DNA of 64,000 bases from Azolla caroliniana (taxonomy: Eukaryota > Polypodiophyta). The stretch is from contig JBHGNT010000002.1 in the NCBI GenBank assembly GCA_043228905.1, positions 3,100,001 through 3,164,000 of the forward strand, given 5' to 3'. Below are positions 32,484-40,916 of this stretch, in pieces. The first letter of the stretch is position 1, and every line of letters begins with the position of its first letter. A model generated the notes under the pieces. The model saw only the letters and a program-made list of their open reading frames with translations, was not told the origin of the DNA and made no database searches. Made by a program: the position numbers and the translations under genes.

Positions 32484-33189
32484 TGTCGTGAAGATTTCTG
32501 GCTATAGTGTGAAACCGGGGTGGAGTAGGGCAAGTCGGTGGTGTGCAACATGTGCGCATGTATATAGGAAACATTGTATAGAATAAAGGGGAGTATTTGT
32601 CCCACATTGTAATGCCCTCCCCTCCTTGTTCTATAAAAGGAGGGAGGGGTCCCTTGTAAAGAGGTTGCCCATTTTGAGTTAGGAAGGGTATACCGTTAGA
32701 TTTAGGGTTAGGCAAGTTCCCTTATTCTTACTTCGTTCTAGGGTTTCATTTAGGTAGTTTCTTTCCTTCTTCGTCGTCGTCGTGTGGGTGGAGAGTTCGT
32801 GTCTGTTTAGGGTTTGCTTCTACTCGGTCTCCTATGCAAGACCCCGCTTCGCGCGACGAGCCCAAGAGCTCCCCGATCGGTGGCTTGGCAACAAACTACT
32901 GTTGTAACCTACCCTACCTTGGTCCGGTTCAAAGCCGGGGTTGTATCTTTCCCCTTGTAATATATATACTCATATCCGTTTGTGCATATTGGTGTATTTG
33001 GTGGTGTCAGGAGCATAGCCCCTTGTTTCCTGTGCATAAGAGTCGGTGTCGCACGCATGCTCTCTCTCTCTCTCATGTTCGATTGCCTCCGGGACATGTC
33101 GGGAGTCGGCTTCTCGGCATCCCTTCCTCCTTCGTCTGAGACTCCCGTGGTCCCGCCCCTTCCACACGCACGCGCGTAATAACGTGACA
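32484..33189 (+). repeat. 3' LTR of TR-GAG Q
   Basis: 706 bp, TGTCGTGAAGATTTCTGG to AATAACGTGACA. TATA box CTATAAAAGG at 32631-32640. The ACGT duplication follows at 33190-33193. Confidence 0.9.
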
Positions 33190-33193
33190 ACGT

Positions 33194-33398
33194 GCTATAG
33201 ACACGTCCCTTGATTCATCTCCCTTTTGTATGCATCAAGGAACTTTGTAATGTTCCTTCCGTCAAATTGACAATTGAGCTCAACGACATGGTCGACAACC
33301 TTCTCCATGCTCGCATCGTTGTCTCAAGATCTCATCATTTGTTCAATGATCCGCATCATCCTTTCGAACTCTCCCGCTTGGTTGCTTGAGGACGCCAT
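33194..33398 (-). pseudogene. gag: Gag N-terminus of element E
   Basis: ATG at 33398: MASSSNQAGEFERMMRIIEQ, a stop, then VVDHVVELNCQFDGRNITKF and LDAYKREMNQ, a capsid segment equivalent to RFNGDKVPSYLEAYNAEM of TR-GAG. Element Q interrupts it; the gene resumes at 21962. Confidence 0.8.
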
Positions 33399-33400
33399 CT

Positions 33401-33418
33401 CCAAATATCGGTTCACCA
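33401..33418 (-). other. Primer-binding site of element E
   Basis: The minus strand reads TGGTGAACCGATATTTGG, eight bases from the LTR. The first nine bases agree with the tRNA-Trp site of TR-GAG; the rest has diverged. Confidence 0.55.
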
Positions 33419-33426
33419 CTTAATTA

Positions 33427-34194
33427 TGTCGTGAAGATCGGTCATTATGTGCGGATCGTGAGGTGGAACCGCCAGGGTTCTAAACCGGAAGGACTCGAAG
33501 TATGCACTAGCTTTAGCGAGAAAGGAATTAAGATAGATTGAGATAAGATAGAATGCTTGACTTTAGATGGAGAGAGATTAAGATTGAACTCTTGACTTTA
33601 GATTTGAAGAACAAGATTGATACATCAATTGGATAACGAATTTTTTACTTTTAATTTCTCGTTTAATACCTCGCTCCCTTTTACATTCTAATTTTTTTAC
33701 CTTTCAATTTTACATTCCTTTCCTACCATCTGTCTCTTGGGTCCCACGTTGGTTCTCAACGCAACTGCCCAAGTCTCTAGATGGAGTGTCCTACATGGGT
33801 ATCACCATCGTCCATCTCTTGGGTCTCACGTTGGCTTTCTACAACTGCCCAAGTCTCCGGAACATGTGTGCTCCTCACATAGACACAAAGGTAATAGCTT
33901 TTGCTTTGCCTTATATATGGTGAGATCCTTATTTGTCTTGTCTATGTGGGATATCTCACAGTTTTATCTTTCTCTTTTCCTTTGCAAACTTCCTACCCAC
34001 ATAACTTGAGACTTAGATGTCCATTTCTTACGTAGTAAAGGGCATTCGAAAGCTCTTGAAGACCTATATCTTTTTGTATTAAGATATTAAACTTATTTAC
34101 AATAGTATTTTCACTATTATTGTTTTATATGATTCATACTCGATTTCGTATGTTTTATGCGATTTTCACACCATTGCCCAAAATCTTCACGACA
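33427..34194 (-). repeat. 5' LTR of element E
   Basis: 768 bp with 12-bp inverted termini TGTCGTGAAGAT / ATCTTCACGACA. AT-richer than TR-GAG LTRs. Near 33720-33880 it holds two copies of a GGTCTCACGTTGGC…CCAAGTCTC module like that of the TR-GAG internal block. The flank ACGT (34195-34198) lies in copia F gag. Confidence 0.85.
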
Positions 34195-34198
34195 ACGT

Positions 34199-34793
34199 AA
34201 GCGTTGTTGACTGAATCGTTAGCAAACGATTTTCTCCGAGCTGCCTCAGTTAGAATTGCACTTGTGATTGAGTACTTAACAGAAGCTGTCAACGCATTGC
34301 ATATGGTTGTAATGAAAGGTTCCCACGAGGAAGGGAGACTACTCAGGAGCAGCATTGCTTTTAGTTCATCCTCGATAATTGTCCCCTAGGCAGAGATTTG
34401 GGAGCTTAAGCTTTCGTACTCGTTCAGGTGTACGTGGACCGAGTCGGATTCTTTCATCCGAAGGTTATAAAGGCACCGAATAAGATATATCTTGGTGGCG
34501 GGGACCTTTTCGTAAGTGTCCGAAAGTGTCTTCCATAGTTGGAAGGCAATCGAACATGATTGCACCGTGAAGTACACAGAATCTGATAGGTGCATCCGAA
34601 TGGTGGCTCGAACGATTCTGTCGAGCTTTTCCCATTCAAGTGACTTGTATCCTTCTGGAGGGTTTTCATTCTCAATGGGGTCAATTTGCCCCTTGACTAT
34701 TAGGTAGTCTTGCATCTGCTCCTTCCAAAAGTTGAAGTTCGATCCGTCGAACTTTTGTAGACTCATCTCTAACGTGCCGGATGTTGAAGCCAT
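34199..34793 (-). pseudogene. gag: Copia-type gag of element F (truncated by element E)
   Basis: ATG at 34793: a short leader MASTSGTLEMSLQKFDGSNF, then FWKEQMQDYLIVKG and the capsid core WKTLSDTYEKVPATKIYLIR, typical of plant copia gag (UBN2-type). An in-frame TAG follows LSSQISA; the frame resumes with AMLLLSSLPSSWEPFITTIC, the hallmark Leu-Pro-Ser/Asp-Trp motif. Element E's LTR interrupts it at 34194. The zinc knuckle and pol are not in the window. Confidence 0.85.
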
Positions 34794-35377
34794 CTATGTT
34801 GGTATAATAGACTTTGTCCAGAGTTACCTACGAACTGTGGTGGAGTGCAACAGCCGGGCTCACTCGATGTCGTTATAGCTGAAGTTGAACACAAGTCGTG
34901 TCAATTACGAATATCATTTTATTTTATTTTTTGAGATTTTCAGACACGGATTATGTGCAGTAATCCAGGCCGATCCTGTTTCGGTTAATTGCAACGACGG
35001 GAGGGACAAATCCGATTGGTCCTCCCGAATGTCGTTCAGTCGAATGAAACACAGATTGGGGTTGCCCTTGGGGTTGTGTTTGCTTCAGGTGACTACGACG
35101 AGTAGGAGAAAAGTGTCAGATGACCTATTCGATTTCCGCCTAGTCGAGTGAAGCAACGATTTGGCCTAGTCAAGATAGAAGTCTCACTTCGAGCGGCTAC
35201 GATCACATAGCCAAGAGTGACCTATAACAATAGAGTGCAGAATTCGTCACGTTTCTCTTTGCGTAAACAATCTTGTTGTAGGTTGCCTGTCGAGATCAGC
35301 TAAGATCTTCAAGATACACAAAGGAGAGTTGTCAATGGAGACTACATAGAAGGCAACAACATAATCAAACAGAAGAC

Positions 35378-35392
35378 CAGGCTCTGATACCA
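35378..35392 (-). other. Primer-binding site of copia F (initiator tRNA-Met)
   Basis: The minus strand reads TGGTATCAGAGCCTG next to an LTR end (TGTTGGGAAC on the plus strand). This is the classic plant copia PBS. Confidence 0.85.
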
Positions 35393-35394
35393 AA

Positions 35395-35855
35395 TGTTGG
35401 GAACACCGTCTTCTAATGCGGAACAAGATCGACAGTCTTCGAGGATAAGATCGTAAGTGGATGCAAGATCATAGCTTTGATGGCAGCAAAGACAAAAAAG
35501 TAAAAACAACTCGTATGCAAGAGAGAGAGTCAGAGTCAGGTAGGCACGATGTCAATGAAGTTTATTAGAACTCTTTACAAAATGAGCAACCAACCCCGTA
35601 ACTGGGTTACAAAGTCAGTTTATATACTGACTAACTTAGGGCAACTACCCTTCTCACTATTTACATAAATAGCTTAAGTCTAGTGTATTCAAAAGGAGAC
35701 AATGTGAATACGTCCATTAGAAACCTGTATTCAATAGGGGGTTCAAATGTGAGGGAGAGAAGGAGAGAGACACACAGAGAATGAGAGTGAGAAAGAAAGA
35801 AAGATATATTAACGTCTTCTAAGGCCAAAATTGGCCCATGAGACACATGGTTTAC
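35395..35855 (-). repeat. 5' LTR of copia F (right end approximate)
   Basis: The inner end is exact: TGTTGGGAACACCG after the PBS. The outer end is taken at GGTTTACA near 35855, a guess from the TG…CA rule. A minus-strand TATA (GTATATAAAC, near 35615-35625) fits that size. The partner LTR and target duplication are not visible. Confidence 0.55.
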
Positions 35856-36006
35856 AAAAAAATGGAATATTTACCCATTCATCGAAAGTAAAAATAAAAA
35901 TAAGATAAAAATAGAGTTTAAGCTAAATAGTTCTAAGAAAATAACAAAACTGTTCTATATAAAAAACATGTTCTACAATGAAAATGATGTTAAACTAGGC
36001 CTAATT
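35856..36006. other. AT-rich spacer
   Basis: No frame, repeat or terminus recognised. Probably the 3' untranslated part of LINE J or flanking DNA. Confidence 0.4.
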
Positions 36007-37843
36007 TCATTTCCATCCAAGTCTCTCGAAGAGAAGCGGGAGGTCAAAGGGTTGTGATGTGGATGTGGCTCGTGGTCCCAATGTAAAAGATACCGCAACC
36101 ATAGCTTCTAGTTGACGTAGCTCACGTTCCTTTATCTTCTTAATCTTTTCTACTCCACGTCGACTTGTTTTGAAGCCCAACATCTGAGGGCGTTTGGTTG
36201 TTCTTTGCATTTTTGTTTCCTGAAGGGAGAGGCCGAGCGGCGTAAGTGTATCCACATTCATCGTCTCCCCTTGTTCCTAAAAATTTACACTAGTTACATG
36301 TTGATGAATAGTAAAAAGGTTATGGTTAACACTTTGTAATTTATTCTCCCCATATTGTTTTAGTTCTAAGATATACCTACCTAGTCTCTTTACACTCGGG
36401 GTATCAAATAGTTTGGAGAGGTGTTGCCTCTTAGGAACACGGTCCGTGGTCAGTCCGTCGACCTAGACCCCAAGGAGAGTGGGAACAATGAATAGACCTT
36501 AAGCATACTACGTAAGAAGAGAACCGTTGTGGTTCCTCCGTGTGTAAGGGGAGATGGCTACAACCGACTCCTTATCACAGGTTGCGCTTACGTACTACTA
36601 CGCTTACGTATCCGAGACACAGACACTAAATTAGTCGTAGTTATACACAGAAACTCAGAGAAGATAGTATTCTATTATCAGGCGTTCTTTTACAATTCTC
36701 AAAATTTACATGCCCTCCTTAAGAGGTTTTCTGCCCTTTATATATGCAGGGTCTAATTAGCCGTTCACGCTTCCCCGCGCGAACCGTTACATACGTTACG
36801 CTTTATATAGTTTCTTATTCCTACGCTTTTGGCCGTCGGTTACTATTCCGGCGGACAACAAGAGGGTGGGAGAGGGTCCTAATATGTCTTGGTATTCCGC
36901 CTGTATCTCAGCATAAGTTGGGCACGTGCATGTGAAGTGATATGCATCCTCTATCTCTATATGACATAACCTACATAGCCTTTCCTCTCTAGGGACTCTA
37001 TTAGCCCGACCATTCTCAATCTCAAGTTGGTGAGATGATATCCTAAGTTGTCCAATGGCCACCCTTAGTGCATTTGATAAGAATGTATCTAGATATTTTG
37101 GTCGTGTAATAAAACCTAACTTAGAGAAGTGCAAGAAGTGATAATTATAGTACAACATTTTCGATGGGAGTGGCTCCCGTGGGGTGCTCCATTTATATCG
37201 AGTGTAAATTTGCCATATTTCTTGGCGTATCACTTTATTACGGGTCTTCATGAGAGATTAGAGTTTGAGCAATCCCATGGTTGTACTTAAGGGGAGGTAG
37301 GTTATTAATGTCTATGCCGTTTGCAAGTAACCAACTCACCACAATGTTACACCAAGAGCTAGTGTCTCCAGACGCATGTAGGGATCGGGATGCCTCAAAG
37401 GCTCGACGGGATATCCTATCATGTGGTTGACTATGTATCCGATGAATAAAAACTACCACTTGAAAGAGTGCTTCTACTAACATCGGGGGTAGATTGAACT
37501 TTGCTCTAATAATGTCATGTGGTACCGTGGATTTGCTTCGGAGTTGACGTGATAACATCGTCACCAAAGGTCTCTCTAATTGCGTCCACATGAAAGAAGG
37601 TAGACCTGGAGTCCATACTACTGATGCATAGATGAGGGAAGGGGTCACTAATGAGTCGAAGAGCCATCCCTTAGTCCGTGGCTCTTGAAAGTATGCCTGG
37701 TGGCATTGTCTCTCTAAGAGTGAGAGGAATGCATACTGATAGAGAGATGATAGAAAGAAGAGAGAAGGAAGATATATATATCTAAAACCACAAAGATCTA
37801 TTGATAATGAATAATCATGATAGAAGGAAGAGAGACCACACAA
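36007..37843 (-). pseudogene. LINE J, ORF2 C-terminal region (split by a solo LTR)
   Basis: The minus frame 37843-37238 (KGWLFDSLVTPSLIYASVVW, LERPLVTMLSRQLRSKSTVP, VEALFQVVVFIHRIHS) overlaps a second frame 37251-36866 (YNYHFLHFSKLGFITRPKYL, VAIGQLRISSHQLEIENGRA, CRLCHIEIEDAYHFTCTCP). This is the post-polymerase region of a LINE ORF2 with its Cys/His motif. After the solo LTR it continues KLFDTPSVKRLGRYILEL. A further 84-codon frame (36261-36007: LGFKTSRRGVEKIKKIKERE) follows; I cannot say whether it belongs. No polymerase domain remains. Confidence 0.7.
36422..36860 (-). mobile_element. Solo LTR of Ty3 family C
   Basis: 439 bp, TGTTGCCTCTTAGG to GGCGGACAACA, aligning throughout with the element C LTRs. 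A perfect 5-bp duplication AGAGG is at 36417-36421 and 36861-36865. The LINE J protein reads through when the LTR and one AGAGG are disregarded (PTL then SKLF), which confirms the insertion. Confidence 0.95.
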
Positions 37844-37929
37844 TTATATTAATAAATGTGTGTGAAAAAGACTACTTACAATACGTGTGACAATGGAGTA
37901 TGGTCACACACTAACCACACTACACTACA

Positions 37930-39265
37930 TGGGTAGTGGAACATGTTGAATTGCCAATAGGCAAGACGAACACTCCACCGAGGAAAGAATTTCCACTTGT
38001 TCCAATAAAGAAAATTGCCACATTAGTACTCCCTTCAACTTTCATAGATATGCTTTTACTCCATGTCTACCATCAAATACAAAAGCGTTGCGCATGTTCC
38101 AATTATGACGCGATCCCTAATATCTCAAAAATAGGAAAACAATCTCCATCTCTGATTTTGGGTCAGCCTGTGTTAATTGTGCAAACACCCATTGTCTAGG
38201 TGTCAAATAACTTCGTGATAAAACTTGCCAAATTTGAGAAATGTAACTCCAAATTTGACAAGCAATTGGAAATTGTATAAATCGATGAGTACTATCTTCT
38301 ATCTAAACTATGCAAAAGAAGCAGGTACCTGTTGCTAGTCCACAATGCTTTAAAGCTAATCCCAAAGGCAATCCTCCGATCAAAACTCTCCAAATGAATA
38401 CCTTTGCAACAAGTGGCAATTTAGAACGCCAACTACGTTGTAAGATTTGCCACCACCCATGATCAGATTTGTGTATTTTCCATTCTTCTTCAGCCTTAGA
38501 TGATAACCATCCAAGAGAGTCAACGGAACAATGATACAAAAGATTAGTCGTCACTTGTAACAATGGTGTTTGACCCCTTAAACTCCAATCAATCCACGGT
38601 TGTTCTCTTGTTTGTAGAGGTAAGGGACCTTGCATCAATGCAATATTCTGTAGTTGTTGCCAAATAAACCCATAATTAGGCGGGATGCGTAATAATTGTC
38701 GTGCTTCAGTAAACTCCAAAATTCTTTGAGATGGAACCTCAACTATATCTCCCACCTCTTTGACCCCCAAACGAAACAAACGATTAACTTGAGAACGCAA
38801 TCTCTCCTTTCTTGGCCAACATAATAACCGAGAAGACACAAGTAACTCTTTTTGCAAAGAGTTACAATGCTCTCTACTAGATGATGGTTTCCATACACAT
38901 AACAAGCGTGCTTCTTGCCATGAGGTAACTAAGTGTTGAACACATGAAGAACCCGGAATCCTAAGTGAAATACATCCATTCAGTAATTGCCACCATGAAG
39001 CCTTAATCGTTGTCCTCCCATGTGTTAAAACCTTGTTCTCAATGAAATATCGAACAATGGATATCCATGGTTGTGAGTTTGAACACATGTCTTGTAATAA
39101 TGAAAATCTACGAGCCATCATATGCATATATAAGTTCAATATTCCAACCCCCCCCAATCGCTTAGGGGTTGCTAGATGATTCCAAGCAATCCATGTGATT
39201 CCCATCTTATCCCTCTTCTTCCACAACAAATATCGAAGAGGTTGCAAAACAAAATTCAATGCCTT
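37930..39265 (-). pseudogene. LINE G, 5'-truncated ORF2 C-terminus
   Basis: The frame 39259-38303 is 318 codons: LRYLLWKKRDKMGITWIAWN, LLVSSRLLCWPRKERLRSQV, SQRILEFTEARQLLRIPPNY, LPLVAKVFIWRVLIGGLPLG, ending at a Cys pair (CFFC), where a TAG stops it. The His/Cys half (THRFIQFPIAC) is readable beyond. It is the region after the reverse transcriptase, close in sequence to LINE L-B (55144-55902). The 5' end stops at the (GA)n tract, a typical LINE 5' truncation. The 3' end lies near 37930-38000. Confidence 0.8.
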
Positions 39266-39273
39266 CTTTGTCC

Positions 39274-39275
<2 letters not shown>

Positions 39276-39319
<44 letters not shown>
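39276..39319. repeat. (GA)22 microsatellite
   Basis: A pure GA tract at the junction between LINE G (minus) and LINE H (plus). Confidence 0.97.
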
Positions 39320-39321
<2 letters not shown>

Positions 39322-39569
39322 TTGGAGAAGAACAAACACTAATTTTGATGTATCTTCTTGCTACGGTGTCCGTTTCCTTTGTTCTTTAGCTCGTTTTGAA
39401 GCCTGCGCATAGAGCTTTCTAAAGAGTATCTGCACGTATCATTTGGAGGTCTTGGTAGAATGTTACGAGTAAAAATTCCATTCGATTGCATGCATCTCAT
39501 GATCGCTTGCTTTGATTCCTTCTCCAACACAATTACTTGTAAGTGAGCTCTCTCCTATTTCTTGTCATA

Positions 39570-40916
39570 TGGATGGTAGTGTTTTCATGAATATGGATGA
39601 GTCTCCAAATTCTTCAAAGGATGCATGCATGGTTGAGTCAGTATCAAGCCCAAGAGGGGATGGTAAAAGAAAACAATGTATTGGAGATAATAGTAATGAC
39701 ATGTCTTATGCTGATGCAATGCGATAAGATGATATTGAGAAAGATGATAGTCATTGGGAACATTTAAGATGCATGGAAAATATATTAATGGAAGATTGTA
39801 TAAGGAAGAATGTGAAAGTTGCTGAGGAGTTTGTTGACGATGAAGTGGCTAAGGTAGAAATAGACAATAAGGCGTTTTTGGGCTCATTTGCGAATTTTTG
39901 TGATAAAGGGGTCATATTATTTTTCACGGGAAAGATACCTTTCCTTTTGAGGGTCAAACAATGGGATTTTACAAGCTGATTGTGTTCAGGATGTTTATGC
40001 TGGTCCTCGTGGATTTTATGAGGTTGTTTTGGTATCACAAGAGTATAAAGAGAAATTACTCAATAAATTGCCAGTTTTTTATGAGAAAAGTTTGGTTCAT
40101 ATTGTTCCGTGGAGACCATTAGTGGAATACCAAGATATATTAAAGCAAGAGTGTCCCGTATGGGTTGAGGTAGAGTGCACATATTCAGTGGTTTGGCCAA
40201 TATTACGGTCAGTGATGGAAAAGTTGGGAAAGATCTTGGTGCCTCCTAGTGCTAATGCTCAAAATCGATATCAGATGTGTATTCTTTGGAATACTGCTAT
40301 AAAGAGGCCAAGTTGTTTACAGATTGCATGTTCTGGTATGTCGCCTATGTATTTTCGGCTTAAATGGGGTACATTTGTAGGACATTGTTTCCATTGTGGT
40401 GTGTTGGGGCATTTTATGGCCAAATGTCCTCAAAAAAGAAATAATGTAGTGGAAGTGGTACATGAAGAGCCTACAACTCATGATCAGATTCAAGATTTGA
40501 CAATTTCAGAGCAAACAAAGGAACCACAAATTGTGAATGAGAAGGATGGAAAGACTCTAGAGGATGAAGGACAATGGTCAATAGTTTCTAGAAAGATGAA
40601 GAAGTCTAATAAAAATGTTGAGCATAATGTATCTATGGAGAAGGTCCCACCGACACATCCCATGCGGAATAAACCATGGGCTCGTCAAGAGGACTATCCA
40701 AAGAAATTATCTTTTGATAATAAAGGTAATTTGTATGTTCCTTGGAATAAACGGAAATCGGTGCCTCGTTCACATGAGGAGCCATCGGGGTCTGGAGTTT
40801 TGCATTCCCATAGTAATTCATATGCAATCTTAGGGGATTTATTTCAGGATATGGCAGAAACATTAGCAGTGAAGGAGAAGGAGATTTCTCGAATAAAAGG
40901 AAAAAATAAAGTATGA
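39570..40916 (+). pseudogene. LINE H ORF1 (nucleic-acid-binding, CCHC)
   Basis: ATG at 39570 (MDGSVFMNMDESPNSSKDAC). A TAA at 39725-39727 and a frame change near 39980 break it. The conserved part reads AFLGSFANFCDKGVILFFTG, YAGPRGFYEVVLVSQEYKEK, VDIVPW-like IVPWRPLVEYQDIL, RYQMCILWNTAIKRPSCLQI, and the zinc knuckle CFHCGVLGHFMAKC (Cx2Cx4Hx4C, near 40388-40430). It is the plant L1-type ORF1 with the DUF4283-like fold before the knuckle (family known, assignment by eye). The tail is Lys/Glu-rich. Its stop codon overlaps the ORF2 start (ATGA). Confidence 0.8.

Larger units (their letters stand above)
21963..33189 (+). mobile_element. TR-GAG element Q (plus strand, complete, carrying M and a solo LTR)
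   Basis: 5' LTR 21963-22673, PBS, gag in two parts (22711-23720 and 29353-29980), module block, PPT and 3' LTR 32484-33189, with a perfect 4-bp target duplication ACGT on both sides. Removing M (23721-29348) and the solo LTR (31584-32336) leaves about 4.84 kb. It is the only plus-strand TR-GAG copy here and sits in the gag gene of element E. Confidence 0.9.
18463..34194 (-). mobile_element. Ty3-type element E (minus strand, 3' end deleted, split by Q)
   Basis: Order on the minus strand: 5' LTR (34194-33427), PBS, gag start (33398), then across the Q insertion the rest of gag, protease and reverse transcriptase to 18463. RNase H, integrase and the 3' LTR are missing. Its LTR starts TGTCGTGAAGAT and its gag is homologous to TR-GAG gag, so it belongs to the same clade as TR-GAG and B. 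It inserted in copia element F; the flank is ACGT (34195-34198). The Q target duplication is ACGT (21959-21962 and 33190-33193). Confidence 0.85.
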
